This document shows positions 22,969 through 36,343 of a DNA stretch of 64,000 bases, piece after piece. This stretch comes from Microplitis mediator. Its lineage: Eukaryota > Arthropoda > Insecta > Hymenoptera > Braconidae. A program made the position numbers and the translations under genes. Below the pieces are notes generated by a model. It had not been told where the DNA came from and searched no databases. It saw only the letters and a program-made list of their open reading frames with translations. Position 1 is the stretch's first letter, and the number at the start of each line of letters is the position of its first letter. The DNA is taken from assembly GCF_029852145.1 (NCBI RefSeq), contig NC_079978.1:10557801-10621800 (forward strand), in the 5' to 3' direction.

Positions 22969-25775
22969 TCGGATAAATTTAAACCGAATGAGAATTTAAA
23001 TAATTGGAAAATAATTTATATACTTTAAATGGAATGAAATATATATTTTAAACTAAATAATGTTTAAATATATATTCCAAATTAAATTAAATATATACAA
23101 ATTACTGACCAATATACGATTTATACATTTCAACGTTAAATAATAAATATATATGTATACATATTTATATAAAGTTCGAAATAATTAAAGTTATAGCAAA
23201 TAAATAAATATTCATAAGAATAAATAAGTACACCATCTTGTACGAAAGAGAGCATACGAGTAGATAGAAACATTACATATGAGTGGGCGCGAATACCGTG
23301 CTGTAACCTGAGTACCGGGCGGAGCAAAACAATAGAGCGAAGCCCAGATTTACTTAATGAAAACGCCCGCAGCAAGAGTAAACGACCAACTTACTCCTGC
23401 TGCTATCCTAATACCAAACATCAAGAAAAGATCGTTCAGAGGGCTGTAATAGCCCCAAATTTAATAGTAAATTTATCGAAACATCAAATTTAATAATAAT
23501 TTCAGTTTTACAAATTTTTACCTATGCATTTTGGAAAATATCTATAATTTTATTATTTATTAATGCAATAAATTAAACTGTCGATGGCAGTACTTTTTAT
23601 TTTATTTAAATAAATAAAAATTGCTGATATGGTATATCAGATTTATTTAAATAAATAAAGATTCAGAGAAAACCTGGATCATCGATAAAATTTTTGATGA
23701 ACAAACAATAACTATGGGAGAGTGTTTCTGCGTCTTTTCTCATAGCCCCTACCATGGTAGACCATCTTAAATTACAAAGTAAAATAAAAGTTACTGCATC
23801 CGCTAATGAGAGTGAGTCAGAAAAATTCATCAGTACGCGATGTAATTTTGTTACCGTCGGGCGTAAGCCCGTTCTCGTCGGGTGCGACCCAGTTTTGTTT
23901 TTTTTTATTATTTGAAGTTTTCAAGTATAGTACTCGGATGTGATCCCGCTTTGCGTCCGATCAAGGATTATCAGTCATACAATTTTCAAGAATATTTCAA
24001 ATTTTATCATTCGTTCAATTTCAAGGATATTCAAATTTTGTTTCTCATTCAATTTTCAAGGACATTTCGATTTTCACCATTATACATTTCAATTCAAGAA
24101 TCTCAATAAATTTAAATTCATCCCCTGCGTTAAAATAAAAGGGTGCAGTGATTTTTATTTGTTTGTGAAGTGAAATTTATGGGCAATTAAAATAATTTAA
24201 TTAAAATTTATTAGTGGAAACATATAAAATCCAGTGATATTAAAACAAGTTTGTGAAGTTTTATTTTTAGGATTTCTTTTAAAAATCACAACAAAAAGGT
24301 AATGATTTGTTTATGAACGTGTGTTCTCTTTCCGATGGACAATTAGAATAACAATTTATTTAACTTTAATTGAGTGATAAGTGATTCAAATGACAAAATA
24401 TTATTTTATGAATCCAAATAATCATTTTAACTTGTGAATTATAAAACAATACTATTCTCAATAATAATTTAAATATTAATCTAAATAATTAATTTTGAGT
24501 GTGAATTTAAAATATATTACAAAATATTATTTTATGAATTTGAAGAATAATTATAATTTGTGAATTATAAAACAATACTATTTTCAATAATAATTTGAAT
24601 ATTAATCTAAATAATTAATTTTGAGTGTGAATTTAAAATATATTACAAAATATTATTTTATAAATTTGAAGAATAATTATAATTTGTGAATTATGAAACA
24701 ATACTATTGTCAATAATAATTTAAATATTACTCTAAATAATTAATTTTAATTTGTGAACTTAAAATATATGACAAAATATTATTTTATGAATTTAAATAA
24801 TAATTTTAATTTGTCAATTGTGAAACAAACTATTTTCAATGTTAATTCAAATATTACTCTAAATAATTAATTTTAATTTGTAAGTTTAAAATATATTACA
24901 AAATATTATTTCATGAATTTAAATAATAATTTTAACTTGTGAATTCTAAACAACACTATTTTCAATAATAAATTAAATATTAATCTAAATAATTAATTTT
25001 AATTTGTGAACATAAAATATATGACAAAATATTACTTTCTGAATCTAAATAATAATTTTAATTTGTGTTTAAGATATGTTACAAAAATATTATTTTGTGC
25101 ATCTTAATAATAATCTTAATTTGTGAATTATGAAATAACACTATTTTCAATAATCAATTAAATAATAATTTGAATAATTGAGTCTAGTTTGTGAAACTAA
25201 CTACATTACAAGATATTATTTTACGAATTTAAATAATCACTTTAAGCAATGAATTATGAAATAATAATCAATCGTAGTTTGCGAATTTAAAGTACATTAT
25301 AAAATATTATTTTATGAAGCTAATTTAATTTGTGAAGTTTGAAAAATTAATATTTTCAATAGTATTTGAAACATTCAATAATTAATTTGTGAATTCTAAA
25401 ATATTACGAATCTAAATAATAATTTTAAGTTGTCAACCATAAATAATGATTTTGAATTTAAAATAGTATGATTATTCAAATAATAATATTAAATTCTTGA
25501 ACAAGTTATATTAAGTAACTGAAATATAAATTTAAATAGTAATTTCTTATGGATTTAAATAATTCTAAATTTGTTAATTTTCATTAAGTATTTAATAATC
25601 AAATGTGTGATTAAATAAAATTTAAAACCACGAAATAAAATCTATTATTATAAAATTTCACATCCATGTTTCCCCGTGAATCCCCCGAAACAAGTTATTC
25701 CAAGAAATCTATAGATTTCTAAAAATCAAAATATAAATACAATAAATTACATAAAATTTTCACGGGGACATAACA
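22838..25775. mobile_element. 2.9-kb LTR-like insertion (TG...CA, GCAC duplication)
   Basis: It starts TGTTACGACCCGGC, ends CACGGGGACATAACA and is flanked by GCAC (22834-22837, 25776-25779). No ORF above noise. It contains (TA)n near 22938-22963 and, from about 24370 to 25450, diverged tandem units of roughly 120 bp rich in AATATTATTTTATGAATTT. The ends match the TGTTA(C/T)G...ATAACA family here, so I read it as a very long solo LTR or a large non-coding element. Confidence 0.7.
24370..25450. repeat. AT-rich tandem repeats inside the 2.9-kb insertion
   Basis: Units of roughly 120 bp share the blocks AAATATTATTTTATGAATTT and CTAAATAATTAATTTTGAGT. Divergence increases towards the right. Confidence 0.7.
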
Positions 25776-26886
25776 GCACCGGACAAACAGGGTGATTTTC
25801 CTAGAGGATTAGCTCTAGGTTTTATTTTTATTGTGAGAACTTGAACGATAAACCCCGTGGGGGCCTCTCTGTGTATTCGATGCAGAATTTGGATGCAATG
25901 TATTAAAGAATTTGGTAACTTCACCTACCTTTCGTTGTTCGCTGCTTACTTGTAAGTTGGTCTTTGTAGCCTTCGGACTGCAAACTCCTAGGTACGGCTT
26001 CTGTTGGTCCCTGGTCGAAAGATGAATTGGTTCAGGAAGAAGGGATGCGGTTCTTAATATTAGAAATGATCAAATATTCAGGTTTTTCCCAATGATGAAT
26101 GTTTATTCAATATTTCCCTATGGGCTCGCCGTACTCAGTTCACCTGATGTTGAATTGTTCTTAACACTAAGGTTCTTTTCTTTCACTCAAATTTCTAAAG
26201 ATTGCACTTAACTATTGGAACTTAAACTTACAGGTTTTACACTTTGAATTTGTTGAGTCTTTAGCTCATATGAGTTCGGTATGAATCCCCGACTCCAGCA
26301 ATTCACTCGGACGAGAATTGCTGTTGATCACTTGACAATTATTATAAAAATCACCCACGGTGCGTGTGGTGATTTTTGGAAAAAAAAATATAATTTTGAA
26401 AAGACAATTTTGAATTGAAATCTTCCGGTAACAAGCAACTTGCCATGCCTCCTCGAGTGCAATATCGAGACGATCTTCCCGTGGGATTTTGTAGTAACTT
26501 GACTGTTTAGATTTATTTAACGAATATGAACTAATCGGTTTAAAAGAAATAGAAAATAGAAAAGAGGGTTGCCTAAACGTAACTTGGTTTAGAACTCACG
26601 CGGGCCAGCAAGGAAGATACATTAACTTCTCAAGCGTCATAGGCTGCCGCACCTTGGTGTTCGTTGTTTTTATCACCTCGGTTTGCGGTTCTGGAGGGAA
26701 TCATTTAGAATATATAATTGAATGAATTTAGAATACAGTCAAGTGTAATTCCCTGATTGGAGGAAACGTTGACGACGTGCAACGAGGTGTTGGCCGAAGT
26801 TGCTATCCTTAAAATTGTTAACGCTGCACGTTGCAGCGAGCGTGGCAAAGAAGCCCCTTTAAATATACGGCAAGCCGGATATAACA

Positions 26887-27663
26887 GGGTGGTCGTTAAA
26901 AATTAAATTTTATTCTCTGGCGCCCTATAAAAAGATTCTTTCTAGTGAAAAAATACCTGGGAAATTTGGTTTTTTCGTTTTAAGTAAAAATAACACGTGC
27001 CTTAGGACGATCAAAGTTCATTTTTTGATACAATCACGGTTTTTTTTTTTAAATACCTCATGAAATATGCAGATTAGAGAAAAAAACCAAATGAATAATT
27101 GTGTAGGAAATTAAATTTTTGACAAAAAAGGTTATATTCATATTTTTTTATAAAACGTGTATTTATGAAGATATTTAAAAACAACTTTTTTATATCAATT
27201 GGGCATTTTAAGAATAACGAATGATGATAAGAACGTTTCTTCTTAAATATAGACAAGTCCGTAACTCGTAACATATCAATTATTTATGCTTGTTACAGTT
27301 TCTATATACTTGGAAAAATGTTATTTTCAAAATTTGTAATCCTTAAGACGCTCAATTCATAAGATCTGAAAAAGTTTTTTAAAAATATCTTCATAAATAC
27401 ACATTTTATTAAGGAAATGAACATGACCTTTTCTGTCAAGAATTTAATTTCCTACAAAATTGTTTCTGTGGTTTTTTCCCCTGATCTGCATAGTTCATGA
27501 GATATTGGAAAAACCGCGATTGTATCGAAAAATGAACTTTGATCGTCCTTCGGCACGTGTCCTTTTAAGTTAAAACGAAAAAACTAAATTCCTCACGTAT
27601 TTTTTTACTAAAAAGAAGCTTTCCATGTAGTGCCAGAGAAAATTTAATTTTTAAAGACCACCC
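26887..27663. mobile_element. GGGTGGTC foldback element, 777 bp
   Basis: The left end GGGTGGTCGTTAAAAATTAA and the right end are reverse complements; arms extend to a centre near 27275. The retrotransposon at 16226-26886 landed in its first four bases, so GGGT appears on both sides of that element. The ORF at 27074-27274 lies within an arm and is not a gene. Confidence 0.8.
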
Positions 27664-28700
27664 TAATAATTATATATAACTATATATAATTATATAAATC
27701 TTTTTAATTTAAGAAATATAAAAATATCTATAATCATATATTCAAATATGTAATTTTATATAGATATAAATAATTCCATTATTTTATATATAATAATACA
27801 TATTTATACATTCTGTCTAAAATTTTTTATATAATTTTATATAATTATATAAAATTTTATATAATTGGGTTTTAAGAAATTCTATCTAATGGGAATTTCT
27901 GAGTGAATATTAAGCTGTGCGGGTGGAATCATAACATTTTTTTTAATAAATTATATATGATCGAATAATGTAAGATATTATTTGGAATAACTGATTTTAC
28001 AATGATTTATAAAATTTCATAGTCTAAAAAATTTTTGGATTTACCGCATTCAGAAATGTTAGAAAGTATACAAATTTTTTTCAAATTTCTTAGAAATACA
28101 TTAACAAGACCAAAAACAGGATGACAGCAAAAAAATTTTGATGTTTCAACAAAGAATTAAGTTATAAAAAACTGAGATATAAAAATCAAAAAAATTTAAG
28201 TTAAGTTTAAAACATTTTAATTTCTGATTTTTTTTAATTTACCAAAAGAAGTCATTATCGCCCTGATATTAGTGGGTATACCACTAATGGTTTCTTGACT
28301 CTATGAACAATAATATAATTTACTACAATGCTAATAACAGAATCAATCATTTATTGATGTCTTTAATTTTTTCAAGTTCATTTGAATTCAAATTAATACA
28401 ATAAACACCTCTTGTCAAGTGTGTAATACAGCACTGTCGATAACACCTCAGACTTCAGACTAGCAGGACCCGCGTTCAAGACCATGAGTCGGTGGAATTA
28501 TTTTTTTTTTTAGTCATGACAATTATTGTATATATTACTTTATAAAGTTATATATAATTATATAAAATTATATATAACTATATAACATTAGATCAAATCA
28601 AAACTCATGTCTCCTTTTATTTAAGCATTTATATAAAATTTTATATAATTATATATTAAATTTTTTTTCCCGGGTATATATACTATATAGAGTGTTTCGA
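27664..28700. other. AT-rich non-coding stretch
   Basis: TATATAATTATA-type sequence and long A/T runs with no ORF. A tRNA-like B-box candidate (GCGTTCAAGACC) lies at about 28470 but the surrounding bases do not fold convincingly. Confidence 0.5.
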
Positions 28701-28719
28701 ATTTCCAGTTATCTTAAAT

Positions 28720-29120
28720 CTTTGTACATCTTATTTCTAGAATGAAAAATTACTGAATAGTATTCAACATTTTGAGTCGCCTTATATTATTATGAATCAT
28801 ATTTTTAGGATTTAGAAGTATTTGGTAGTTTTTAAAATTTTCAATCATCTCAAATCCTAATTAATCATATTTTAAGGATTTACAAGCATTTAACAGTATT
28901 TAACCGTTTAAATCGTTTCAAATCCTGTTAAATCATATTTTTAGGATTTACAAGCATTTGACAGTATTCAACAGTTTCAATCATTTCAAATCCTGTTAAA
29001 TCATGTTTTCAGGATTAAATAGTATTTAACAGAATTAAAAAATTTGAATCATGTTAAATTCTTCTGAATCATATTTTCAGGATTCGATAGCATTCATAAG
29101 GATATAAATTTTTTTAATCC
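28720..29120 (-). repeat. Subterminal repeats, right end of the CCCTGATT element
   Basis: Repeated TTTCAGGATTAAAT and CAAATCCTGTTAAATCAT blocks are the reverse-complement counterpart of the left 93-bp array but with a shorter, looser period. Confidence 0.65.
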
Positions 29121-29298
29121 TGTCAAATACTTTTTTTTAATCAGGGTACGCAAAGTAAGCCAAATTAGTCTCGTTGTCTTGAATTTGACTTAGTTGACTT
29201 GAATTTCTAAGTTAAAGAAGTCATATTTAAGTCAAAAAAATTATAGCAGTTAAAGTTAAGTTCACTTAGTCAAAATCAAGTTATTTTTTTGACCCGGG

Positions 29299-30022
29299 AT
29301 ATCATTTGGAAATCAATATAATATATTTTTACTGAAATGAAAGATAAATGTTTGTTTTTTAAATACTAATAATTATTTATTAATTTGAATAATATGAATG
29401 TAAAGTTTTGATGGGTAACTGAAGTGAATAAAATAAAAAAAATTTTTTGATTTTCACAAACAAATTATAATATTTCATTTTTCTAATTTAAAATTTCTAA
29501 TTTATAAGTACTGTAGAGGCTGCAAAAGTTTAAACCAATAATAAGAGATTATAAATAAGGGTCTGCTGAGATCAAAAAAATTAATTTTTTAGATCAAAAA
29601 ATTTACTATCGATACAAAAATTTATATTTATTAAAAAAGCTAATTAATATCATGTGCAAGGTACAAAAATTTAAATTTGTAATCTCGGGACAAAAGGTAC
29701 AAATACTCTAGGATAAAAAAAAAAATTTTTTCATTTGAATCACTTTAAGGTCATAAAAAAATTTTGATTCGTTAATAGTTTATAATCAAGGAATGTAGCA
29801 AAAGAGGTTTAAATAGTTTAAATTAATGTCGAGACTGGACAATAAATTCATTTTAAATAAATTAATATAGTTAGAATGAGGGTGAAAGTAACTGATAAGT
29901 GGGAATTTTTTAAATTATATAACAAATAAATGAATAAAGTGTAAGTAGAATATGAATTAAAAAATGCGTTTCTAGATCAATGAAAACTCAGAACTCGCTT
30001 TTTTTTTAATTTCATTACCTCA
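29299..30022. other. AT-rich intergenic sequence
   Basis: I see no ORF, RNA gene or clear repeat structure here. Confidence 0.5.
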
Positions 30023-30102
30023 ATTAATTAATTAATTAATTAATTAATTAATTAATTAATTAATTAATTAATTAATTAATTAATTAATTTATTTATTTAT
30101 TT
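30023..30102. repeat. AATT/ATTT microsatellite tail of the second LINE
   Basis: Sixteen or so ATTA/ATTT repeats, at the 3' end of the minus-strand LINE. Such simple-repeat tails replace poly(A) in several LINE clades. Confidence 0.8.
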
Positions 30103-30216
30103 AAGTGATTTATAAGAAATTAACTTTGATACACTTTCGTTGATTCGACTCATGTTAATCGAGCTAATTACAGTGCAAAAAGAGGGAAGTAAGTACAGAA
30201 ATTACAAAAGAAACTG

Positions 30217-32972
30217 TTAGGTAAGTTGGGAGATAATTTTTATGCATTCCTTGAAAAAATAAAATAGTGATTTAGAGCCTCTTAAGGATTGGTCATCCAG
30301 AATAGTGAGAATCTTCAGTTTATCGTTTGTTTCCGTTGGCGACAATTCGAGAAATTTTTCGCGGGGTTTGTTGAAGTACGAGCATTTTAGAATAATGTGC
30401 TCTACTGTTTCTGCCTCAAGATTATAGCAGTAATGGCATGGCTGAGTCGGTAACAGTTTGAGATAATAATGGTTGGCAGAGATGTTGCATGAGAAGTAGT
30501 TAGCTAATCTGACTTGCGCCTTCGTTATGGCGATAGCGTGTGGACAGTTGGTTAGATACAACGGTGTGGTGCCTTCAAGGGGTCTTGGTATCATGAATTG
30601 GCATGCCTTCGATTCAACATATCTCATCAAGTCCTTTTGCCTCAAATAGGAGCGGTATTTATCAAGAATTCTTAGCTTGTGTTTAGTCCAATGTTCTGCT
30701 GATAAATTGTCGAGAAGTTTTTCTTCGGATATAGTGGCTAGCATTTCTTTAAGTTGTTGGGTCCAGTTTAGCTTGTTGGAGTTGAGGGGAGTACTGTTCA
30801 GGTGAATGAGTCGGAAGAGACAGATTTTGGGAAGCCTGTGGGCCTTCATTTGCAGTATCTTTATAATCCAGTTGTACGCAGCTGCAAAGATATCATGGCA
30901 GATGTGAGTGAGGTTCAGCTCCAAACGTAGGGCATAGTTAGGTGTGCAGCTCGGGAGATGTAATAGGCGTTTATAAAAATATAAGTGCGATGTTTCTAGT
31001 TTTTCATAGTTTTCTGCTCTGAGGCACCAAAAATGTGCAAGGTACAGTAGCGTGGAGCGTACGATGCTGTTAAATAGCTTATTTTTACCAGCCCAGGAGT
31101 CAGCTTTTAAACGAGAAAGAATGGCTAGAACCGTACCAGTGGCTTGCCTACCTCGTCTGGATGCTTCTGTTGTTGCCAGATTACCCTGGACAGTGCTGGA
31201 GAATGGGACTCCGAGGTACACGTAGAATTTGACCACCTCAATTACTGACTCCTTGTATACGAAGCCAGTGTCTTTCTGTCTCACTCTGCCTGATGTTCTG
31301 CAAATCAGAATTTTTGTCTTATTGACGTTCACTGTGAGGCTGTTAGCATCACAGTATTCCTCAAGTAAACGCAGTATTCGTTTTAAGATAACAGCGGAAC
31401 GAGCGAGCACCACTATGTCGTCTGCGTAGAGGAGCAAGAGAAGCTCATGTATGTCTCCTAGGCTCAGACCTTCAATTCCACGCTTCTTAAAGAAGGGCAC
31501 CAGGTCGCCAAGGTAAAAAATGAATAGGAGAGGGCTTAGTATGTCTCCCTGTAGCACGCCTTCGGTAATTTCAGTGGGCTCCGATAGCAGGCCGTCACTT
31601 TTGACGTACATCATTAACTTTCCATAGAGGTTTCTTAAAATTCGGATGAATTTGAAACTTGCCCCGATATCTGCAAGTTTAGCCCAAAGTTTGTCGTGAG
31701 GAACTGAGTCGAAGGCTCGTTTGAAGTCAATGAATAATGCGTAAACTGAAGATCCCTCGAAGCGTAATTGCATCTGAAGAGTAGCCTGGAGCAAAAAGAC
31801 GTTATCGCAACATCCTCGGCCTTCACGAAAACCGGCCTGTTCTTCCGGGATTAACTTCTTGTCTTCTGCCCATTTTCTTAATCTATTATATAGCATTCGG
31901 GTGAATAATTTGATTATAGAGTTAATCAAAGCAATGTCTCTGTAGTTGTTTGGGTCCGAGGAGTCGCCCTTCTTGTGTAACATGAACATCATGACTGTAG
32001 CCCAATCATCTGGTACCGATTCAGTTTCAAGTACTCTATTAAAAAAGTTCAAAATGTACAGTATCCAGTTGTGTGGGATTTCTTTTAAGAAATCGTTACT
32101 AATTGTGTCGAAACCGGGTGACTTGCCAGCTTTACAGCTTTTGAGACTTGTAAGAAGCTCTTCGATAGTAAATTCTTTGTCTAGTGTAAGGTGTGGTGTA
32201 TCTGGCAGGTGTAGGGTTGAAGTGATGCGGGGTGGGTATATGCTCGAGAAAAAACGACACCACGTATCCAAGGAGACATTATTGTTGTTAAGGTTGAAAC
32301 CTTTGACTAGCTTTACGGTGCTCCAAAATTCAGATGGATTTCTGACGTTGGCGTATTTCCTGGAGAGGTTTTCCTGGTATTGTTTAACCTTTAGCTTGAT
32401 CAACGCAGTATATTCTTTTTTTGATTGGAAGTAGCAAGGCCAGAGTAGTGAGTCTTGACCCCCTAGCTTGCAGTGGTTAAGTAGGGCAATGGTTGACTGT
32501 TTCTTCATTTTACATTCATTATTGAACCACGGTTTGGAGCGCGGGTTTCGGTGCTTGTTACTTGGACGAGCGCGGACATACATGTTTAAGAAAGAGGCTG
32601 AGGTTGCGATAGCGACGCAAAGAGAGCGTAAGGAGTCGGTTGAGGCGTTTTGGAAATCCTGTGAGACGAGTGGTGACCATCGCATATTTTCTTGAAATAC
32701 TTTCGCAGATCGGGGGTTCCATTTCAACCCAATAGGAGCTGAGTTGGTAGATGAGAGCTGCTCGGGTTCAGGAGTGTACAAAGTGGTAGTCAGTGGGAAG
32801 TGATCCGAGCTAGTAATAAAGTAATCAATCCGCATATCATTCAACTCGCTAGTGCTCAGAGTATTGATCCAGACCAGATCGACCGTACTTCTTCCAATGC
32901 TGCTGCTAAATGTAAATCCACCTGGACAATCGCTTGGCGTGCGCCCGTTCAGGAGAATAAAACTGTTGCTAC
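30217..32972 (-). pseudogene. Second LINE ORF2: C-terminal EN, reverse transcriptase, Cys/His tail
   Basis: An open frame of over 900 codons. It begins in the middle of the APE endonuclease (TVDLVWIN, then SDHFPLTT) and continues through the full RT: palm block RDIALINSI, EEQAGFREGRG, FIDFKRAFDSVPH, GVLQGDILSPLLF and catalytic LLYADDIVVLA (about 31400-31430), thumb, and a C-terminal CHYCYNLEAETVEHIILKC motif. Reverse transcriptase copies the LINE RNA at the nicked target. There are no internal stops; the only lesion is the 5.2-kb insertion after position 32972. Confidence 0.9.
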
Positions 32973-33370
32973 TGTTACGTTCCCGTAATATTTTATTGAT
33001 TAAATTAAATTAATTATTTTTAATCAATTAATTTTTTGCAATGTAACGGAAATCGGTTACGATAAGAGAGTCGCCGTGGCTCGCGGGTAGTCAAAACAGA
33101 TGACGATGCATGAGACTCGGGCCACGACGATTCTCTCACAGGGAACCTGAGATGCAGCGTCAACATTTTGTCAACTCTGTTGGCTTTATTATATTTTTAT
33201 AATGACAAAATAGTCAGTCCTTCGAGAGAGCTCATAGAGCTCGAACCTCTGTTCTCCATGTAATTAATAAATTACAATTTATCGTAAATTAATTCAAACT
33301 TATTTTGGGGTGCCAATTGGCACCCCAATATTTTCACCTACACTATGACCTATCCATTCACCTGCTGCTA

Positions 33371-36295
33371 TATAGTCAAGTCAACATGTGCCTTTTGGGT
33401 CAAAGTTTTTTATTCGCCTCGGAAAATTATGATCGAGGTGTCATTCGATTCGTCATCGCATCTAGAAACTTTTTAAAAAATTTGGAGTGGGGCGCGAAAA
33501 AATTACAAAAGTTATAAACAAATTAGTAAAAAAAAAAAGGGGGGTTTAGTTTTTTGCGAATATCTCAAAAAGTATTCAAAATTTTTGAAATGTGAGAAAA
33601 GATCCAAAAAGAGGAAGAAATTTCCTAAAAAAAGTCCTACCTCCCCGAACTCTAGGACCAATATTTATAATTTTTATAGAGAGTTGAAAATACGGCCGAA
33701 AACGGGAACTCTCGCTTGCGTAAGCTCCGCCCACTTCGGACCTTTAATAAATAAATATTATTTAAACCAATTAAATATGAAAATTAAGAAATGAAAAAAT
33801 TCAGGCACCTACAGAATAGATGAATGAACAATCGTCCGGCGATCAAAAATTTTTATCGTTATTTTTCAATTAGTTATCCATTAATTAATTAACAATTTTT
33901 TGTAGTATGAACATCAACATTAAAAGTGCAATAATTGTTAAACTATAAATCTGGAATTTTTTTCCATTCATGGAGCTATTTTCTAAAGGCTATAGAATAG
34001 ATTCCCGTTGGAAAATTTAAAAAATTGTTAATTTTCACTTTGTTATTAACAATTCACTGAAGTAAAAAATTATCAACCTCGATTAAGCATTGAAAAAAAT
34101 ATTTTTTTTATAATATTGCTATTGGTCCGTTTTCTTATGATCATAAGCCACTTAAAAATTTTTTTTAATCATTTTTATCCCGTATTGTTTAAAAAATTGT
34201 TATAAACAAATGCGTTGTTTATAACATAATCAAAAATTTTTTTTTCATAACATAATCTTTGATGGAAATTACGATTTTTAAAAAAAAAACCGTTCCTTAA
34301 AAAAATTTTTTTATTACTTAAAAACGCATTTGTTAATTAACTAATTTTTTCTAACACTTGTTATGAAAATTAAGGAACCATTTTTTTTTTTTAATCATAA
34401 TTCTTCTTGCTCTTTGATGTCTGAAAAAAATTTTTTTTTTTTATTCAAATTTACATTGTTTATACAACAAACAATTTGTTATAAACAATGGAATTTTTAA
34501 TTTATATTTTTTTTTTTTACTCTAAAAAATAAAACAATAACACCCCAATATCCACTTTTGTAAAAAATAGATTTTTCAATTTTTTATTTAGTTTCTAGTT
34601 CTGTTGTATATTCAAACTTACCTTTCGCGCCTGCTTTTCTTTGTTTATTATTAATATTACTTATAAACTATTGCAGATACAACGAATTCATCAAGACTTT
34701 TTTTTTCTAAATTAGCTACTCAACAAATTTATAACTAAAGTAAAGCTCTAACTTAATTATTTATATAATTTTTTTGCAATTATTTATAAAAATTTAAGAA
34801 AAAATTGTTTTTTTCGGTTTTTAAATCAAAATATCTCATCGTATCTGTTATAGTTAATGAGATATTTTGATTTAAAAACCGAAAAAAAAAATTTTTTTCT
34901 TAAATTTTTATAAATAATTGCAAAAAAATTATATAAATAATTAAGTTCGAGCTTCACTTTAGTTATAAATTTGTTGAGTAGCTAATTTAGAAAAAAAAAA
35001 GTCTCGATGAATTCGTTGTATCTGCAATAGTTTATAAGTAATATTAATAATAAACAAAGAAAAGCAGGCGCGAAAGGTAAGTTTGAATATACAACAGAAC
35101 TAGAAACTAAATAAAAAATTGAAAAATCTATTTTTTTACAAAAGTGGATATTGGGGTGTTATTGTTTTATTTTTTAGAGTAAAAAAAAAAATATAAATTA
35201 AAAATTCCATTGTTTATAACAAATTGTTTATTGTATAAACAATGTAAATTTGAATAAAAAAAAAAAATTTTTTTCAGACATCAAAGAGCAAGAAGAATTA
35301 TGATTAAAAAAAAAAATGGTTCCTTAATTTTCATAACAAGTGTTAGAAAAAATTAGTTAATTAACAAATGCGTTTTTAAGTAATAAAAAAATTTTTTTAA
35401 GGAACGGTTTTTTTTTTTTAAATCGTAATTTCCATCAAAGATTATGTTATGAAAAAAAAATTTTTGATCATGTTATAAACAACGCATTTGTTTATAACAA
35501 TTTTTTAAAAAATACGGGATAAAAATGATTAAAAAAAATTTTTAAGTGGCTTATGATCATAAGAAAACGGACCAATAGCAATATTATAAAAAAAATATTT
35601 TTTTCAATGTTTAATCGAGGTTGATAATTTTTTACTTCAGTAAATTGTTAATAACAAAGTGAAAATTAACAATTTTTTAAATTTTCCAACGGGAATCTAT
35701 TCTATAGCCTTTAGAAAATAGCTCCATGAATGGAAAAAAATTCCGGATTTATAGTTTAACAATTATTGCACTTTTAATGTTGATGTTCATACTACAAAAA
35801 ATTGTTAATTAATTAATGGATAACTAATTGAAAAATAACGATAAAAATTTTTGATCGCCGGACGATTGTTCATTCATCTATTTTGTAGGTGCCCGAATTT
35901 TTTCATTTCTTAATTTTCATATTTAATTGGTTTAAATAATATTTATTTATTAAAGGTCCGAAGTGGGCGGAGCTTACGCAAGCGAGAGTTCCCGTTTTCG
36001 GCCGTATTTTCAACCCTCTATAAAAATTATAAATATTGGTCCTAGAGTTCGGGGAGGTAGGACTTTTTTTTAGGAAATTTCTTCCTCTTTTTGGATCTTT
36101 TTTCACATTTCAAAAATTTTGAATACTTTTTGAGATATTCGCAAAAAACTAAACCCCCCCTTTTTAGGTAGATTTTTCTAAAATCTAACTATTGTATTTG
36201 TCCTCATGGTCGATTTTTCAAGGAATTTTGTCACAACCTATCATAATTAGTTGAGTAGGGTTCGAAAATACCATCCGTTAAAAAATTTATATATG

Positions 36296-36343
<48 letters not shown>

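Larger units (their letters stand above)
16226..26886 (-). mobile_element. Gag-only LTR retrotransposon (Gypsy-like), minus strand
   Basis: Bounded by GGGT duplications (16222-16225 and 26887-26890) and by two LTRs of 1182 bp each once the insertion in the second is removed. The internal part of about 5.35 kb has, in minus orientation, a tRNA-Leu primer site, a leader of about 1.1 kb, a gag-like region (21597-19716) and then 2.3 kb with no protease, RT, RNase H or integrase motif. It would need enzymes from another element. The equal LTR lengths and near identity suggest a fairly recent insertion. Confidence 0.85.
22763..26886 (-). repeat. 5' LTR of the gag-only element, interrupted
   Basis: The LTR is in two pieces, 22763-22837 and 25780-26886, totalling exactly 1182 bp, the length of its partner. 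The gap is the insertion at 22838-25775 with a GCAC duplication. Confidence 0.9.
12603..29146. mobile_element. CCCTGATT element with subterminal tandem repeats (holds further insertions)
   Basis: The termini CCCTGATTAAAAAAA...and their reverse complement at 29146 match over about 35 bases with few differences (both sides also share a TTTGACAGGATTAAAA block) and are flanked by TA on each side (12601-12602, 29147-29148). Inside each end are tandem repeats in opposite orientation: about 93-bp units on the left and looser ones on the right. After removing nested elements, the core is about 5 kb with no ORF of its own. The TA target suggests a Tc1/mariner-like mechanism; the repeat-rich ends resemble foldback elements such as Galileo in layout only. 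Confidence 0.7.
12291..29298. mobile_element. CCCGGGTC palindromic MITE, split by nested insertions
   Basis: The two halves, 12291-12602 and 29149-29298, are inverted copies: the left end is CCCGGGTCAAAAAATAACT and the right end its near-exact reverse complement. Both halves are dotted with TTGACTT/AAGTCAA motifs. Joined, they would be about 460 bp, matching the length of the uninterrupted relative at 42385-42827. Everything between is a later insertion at a TA. Confidence 0.8.
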
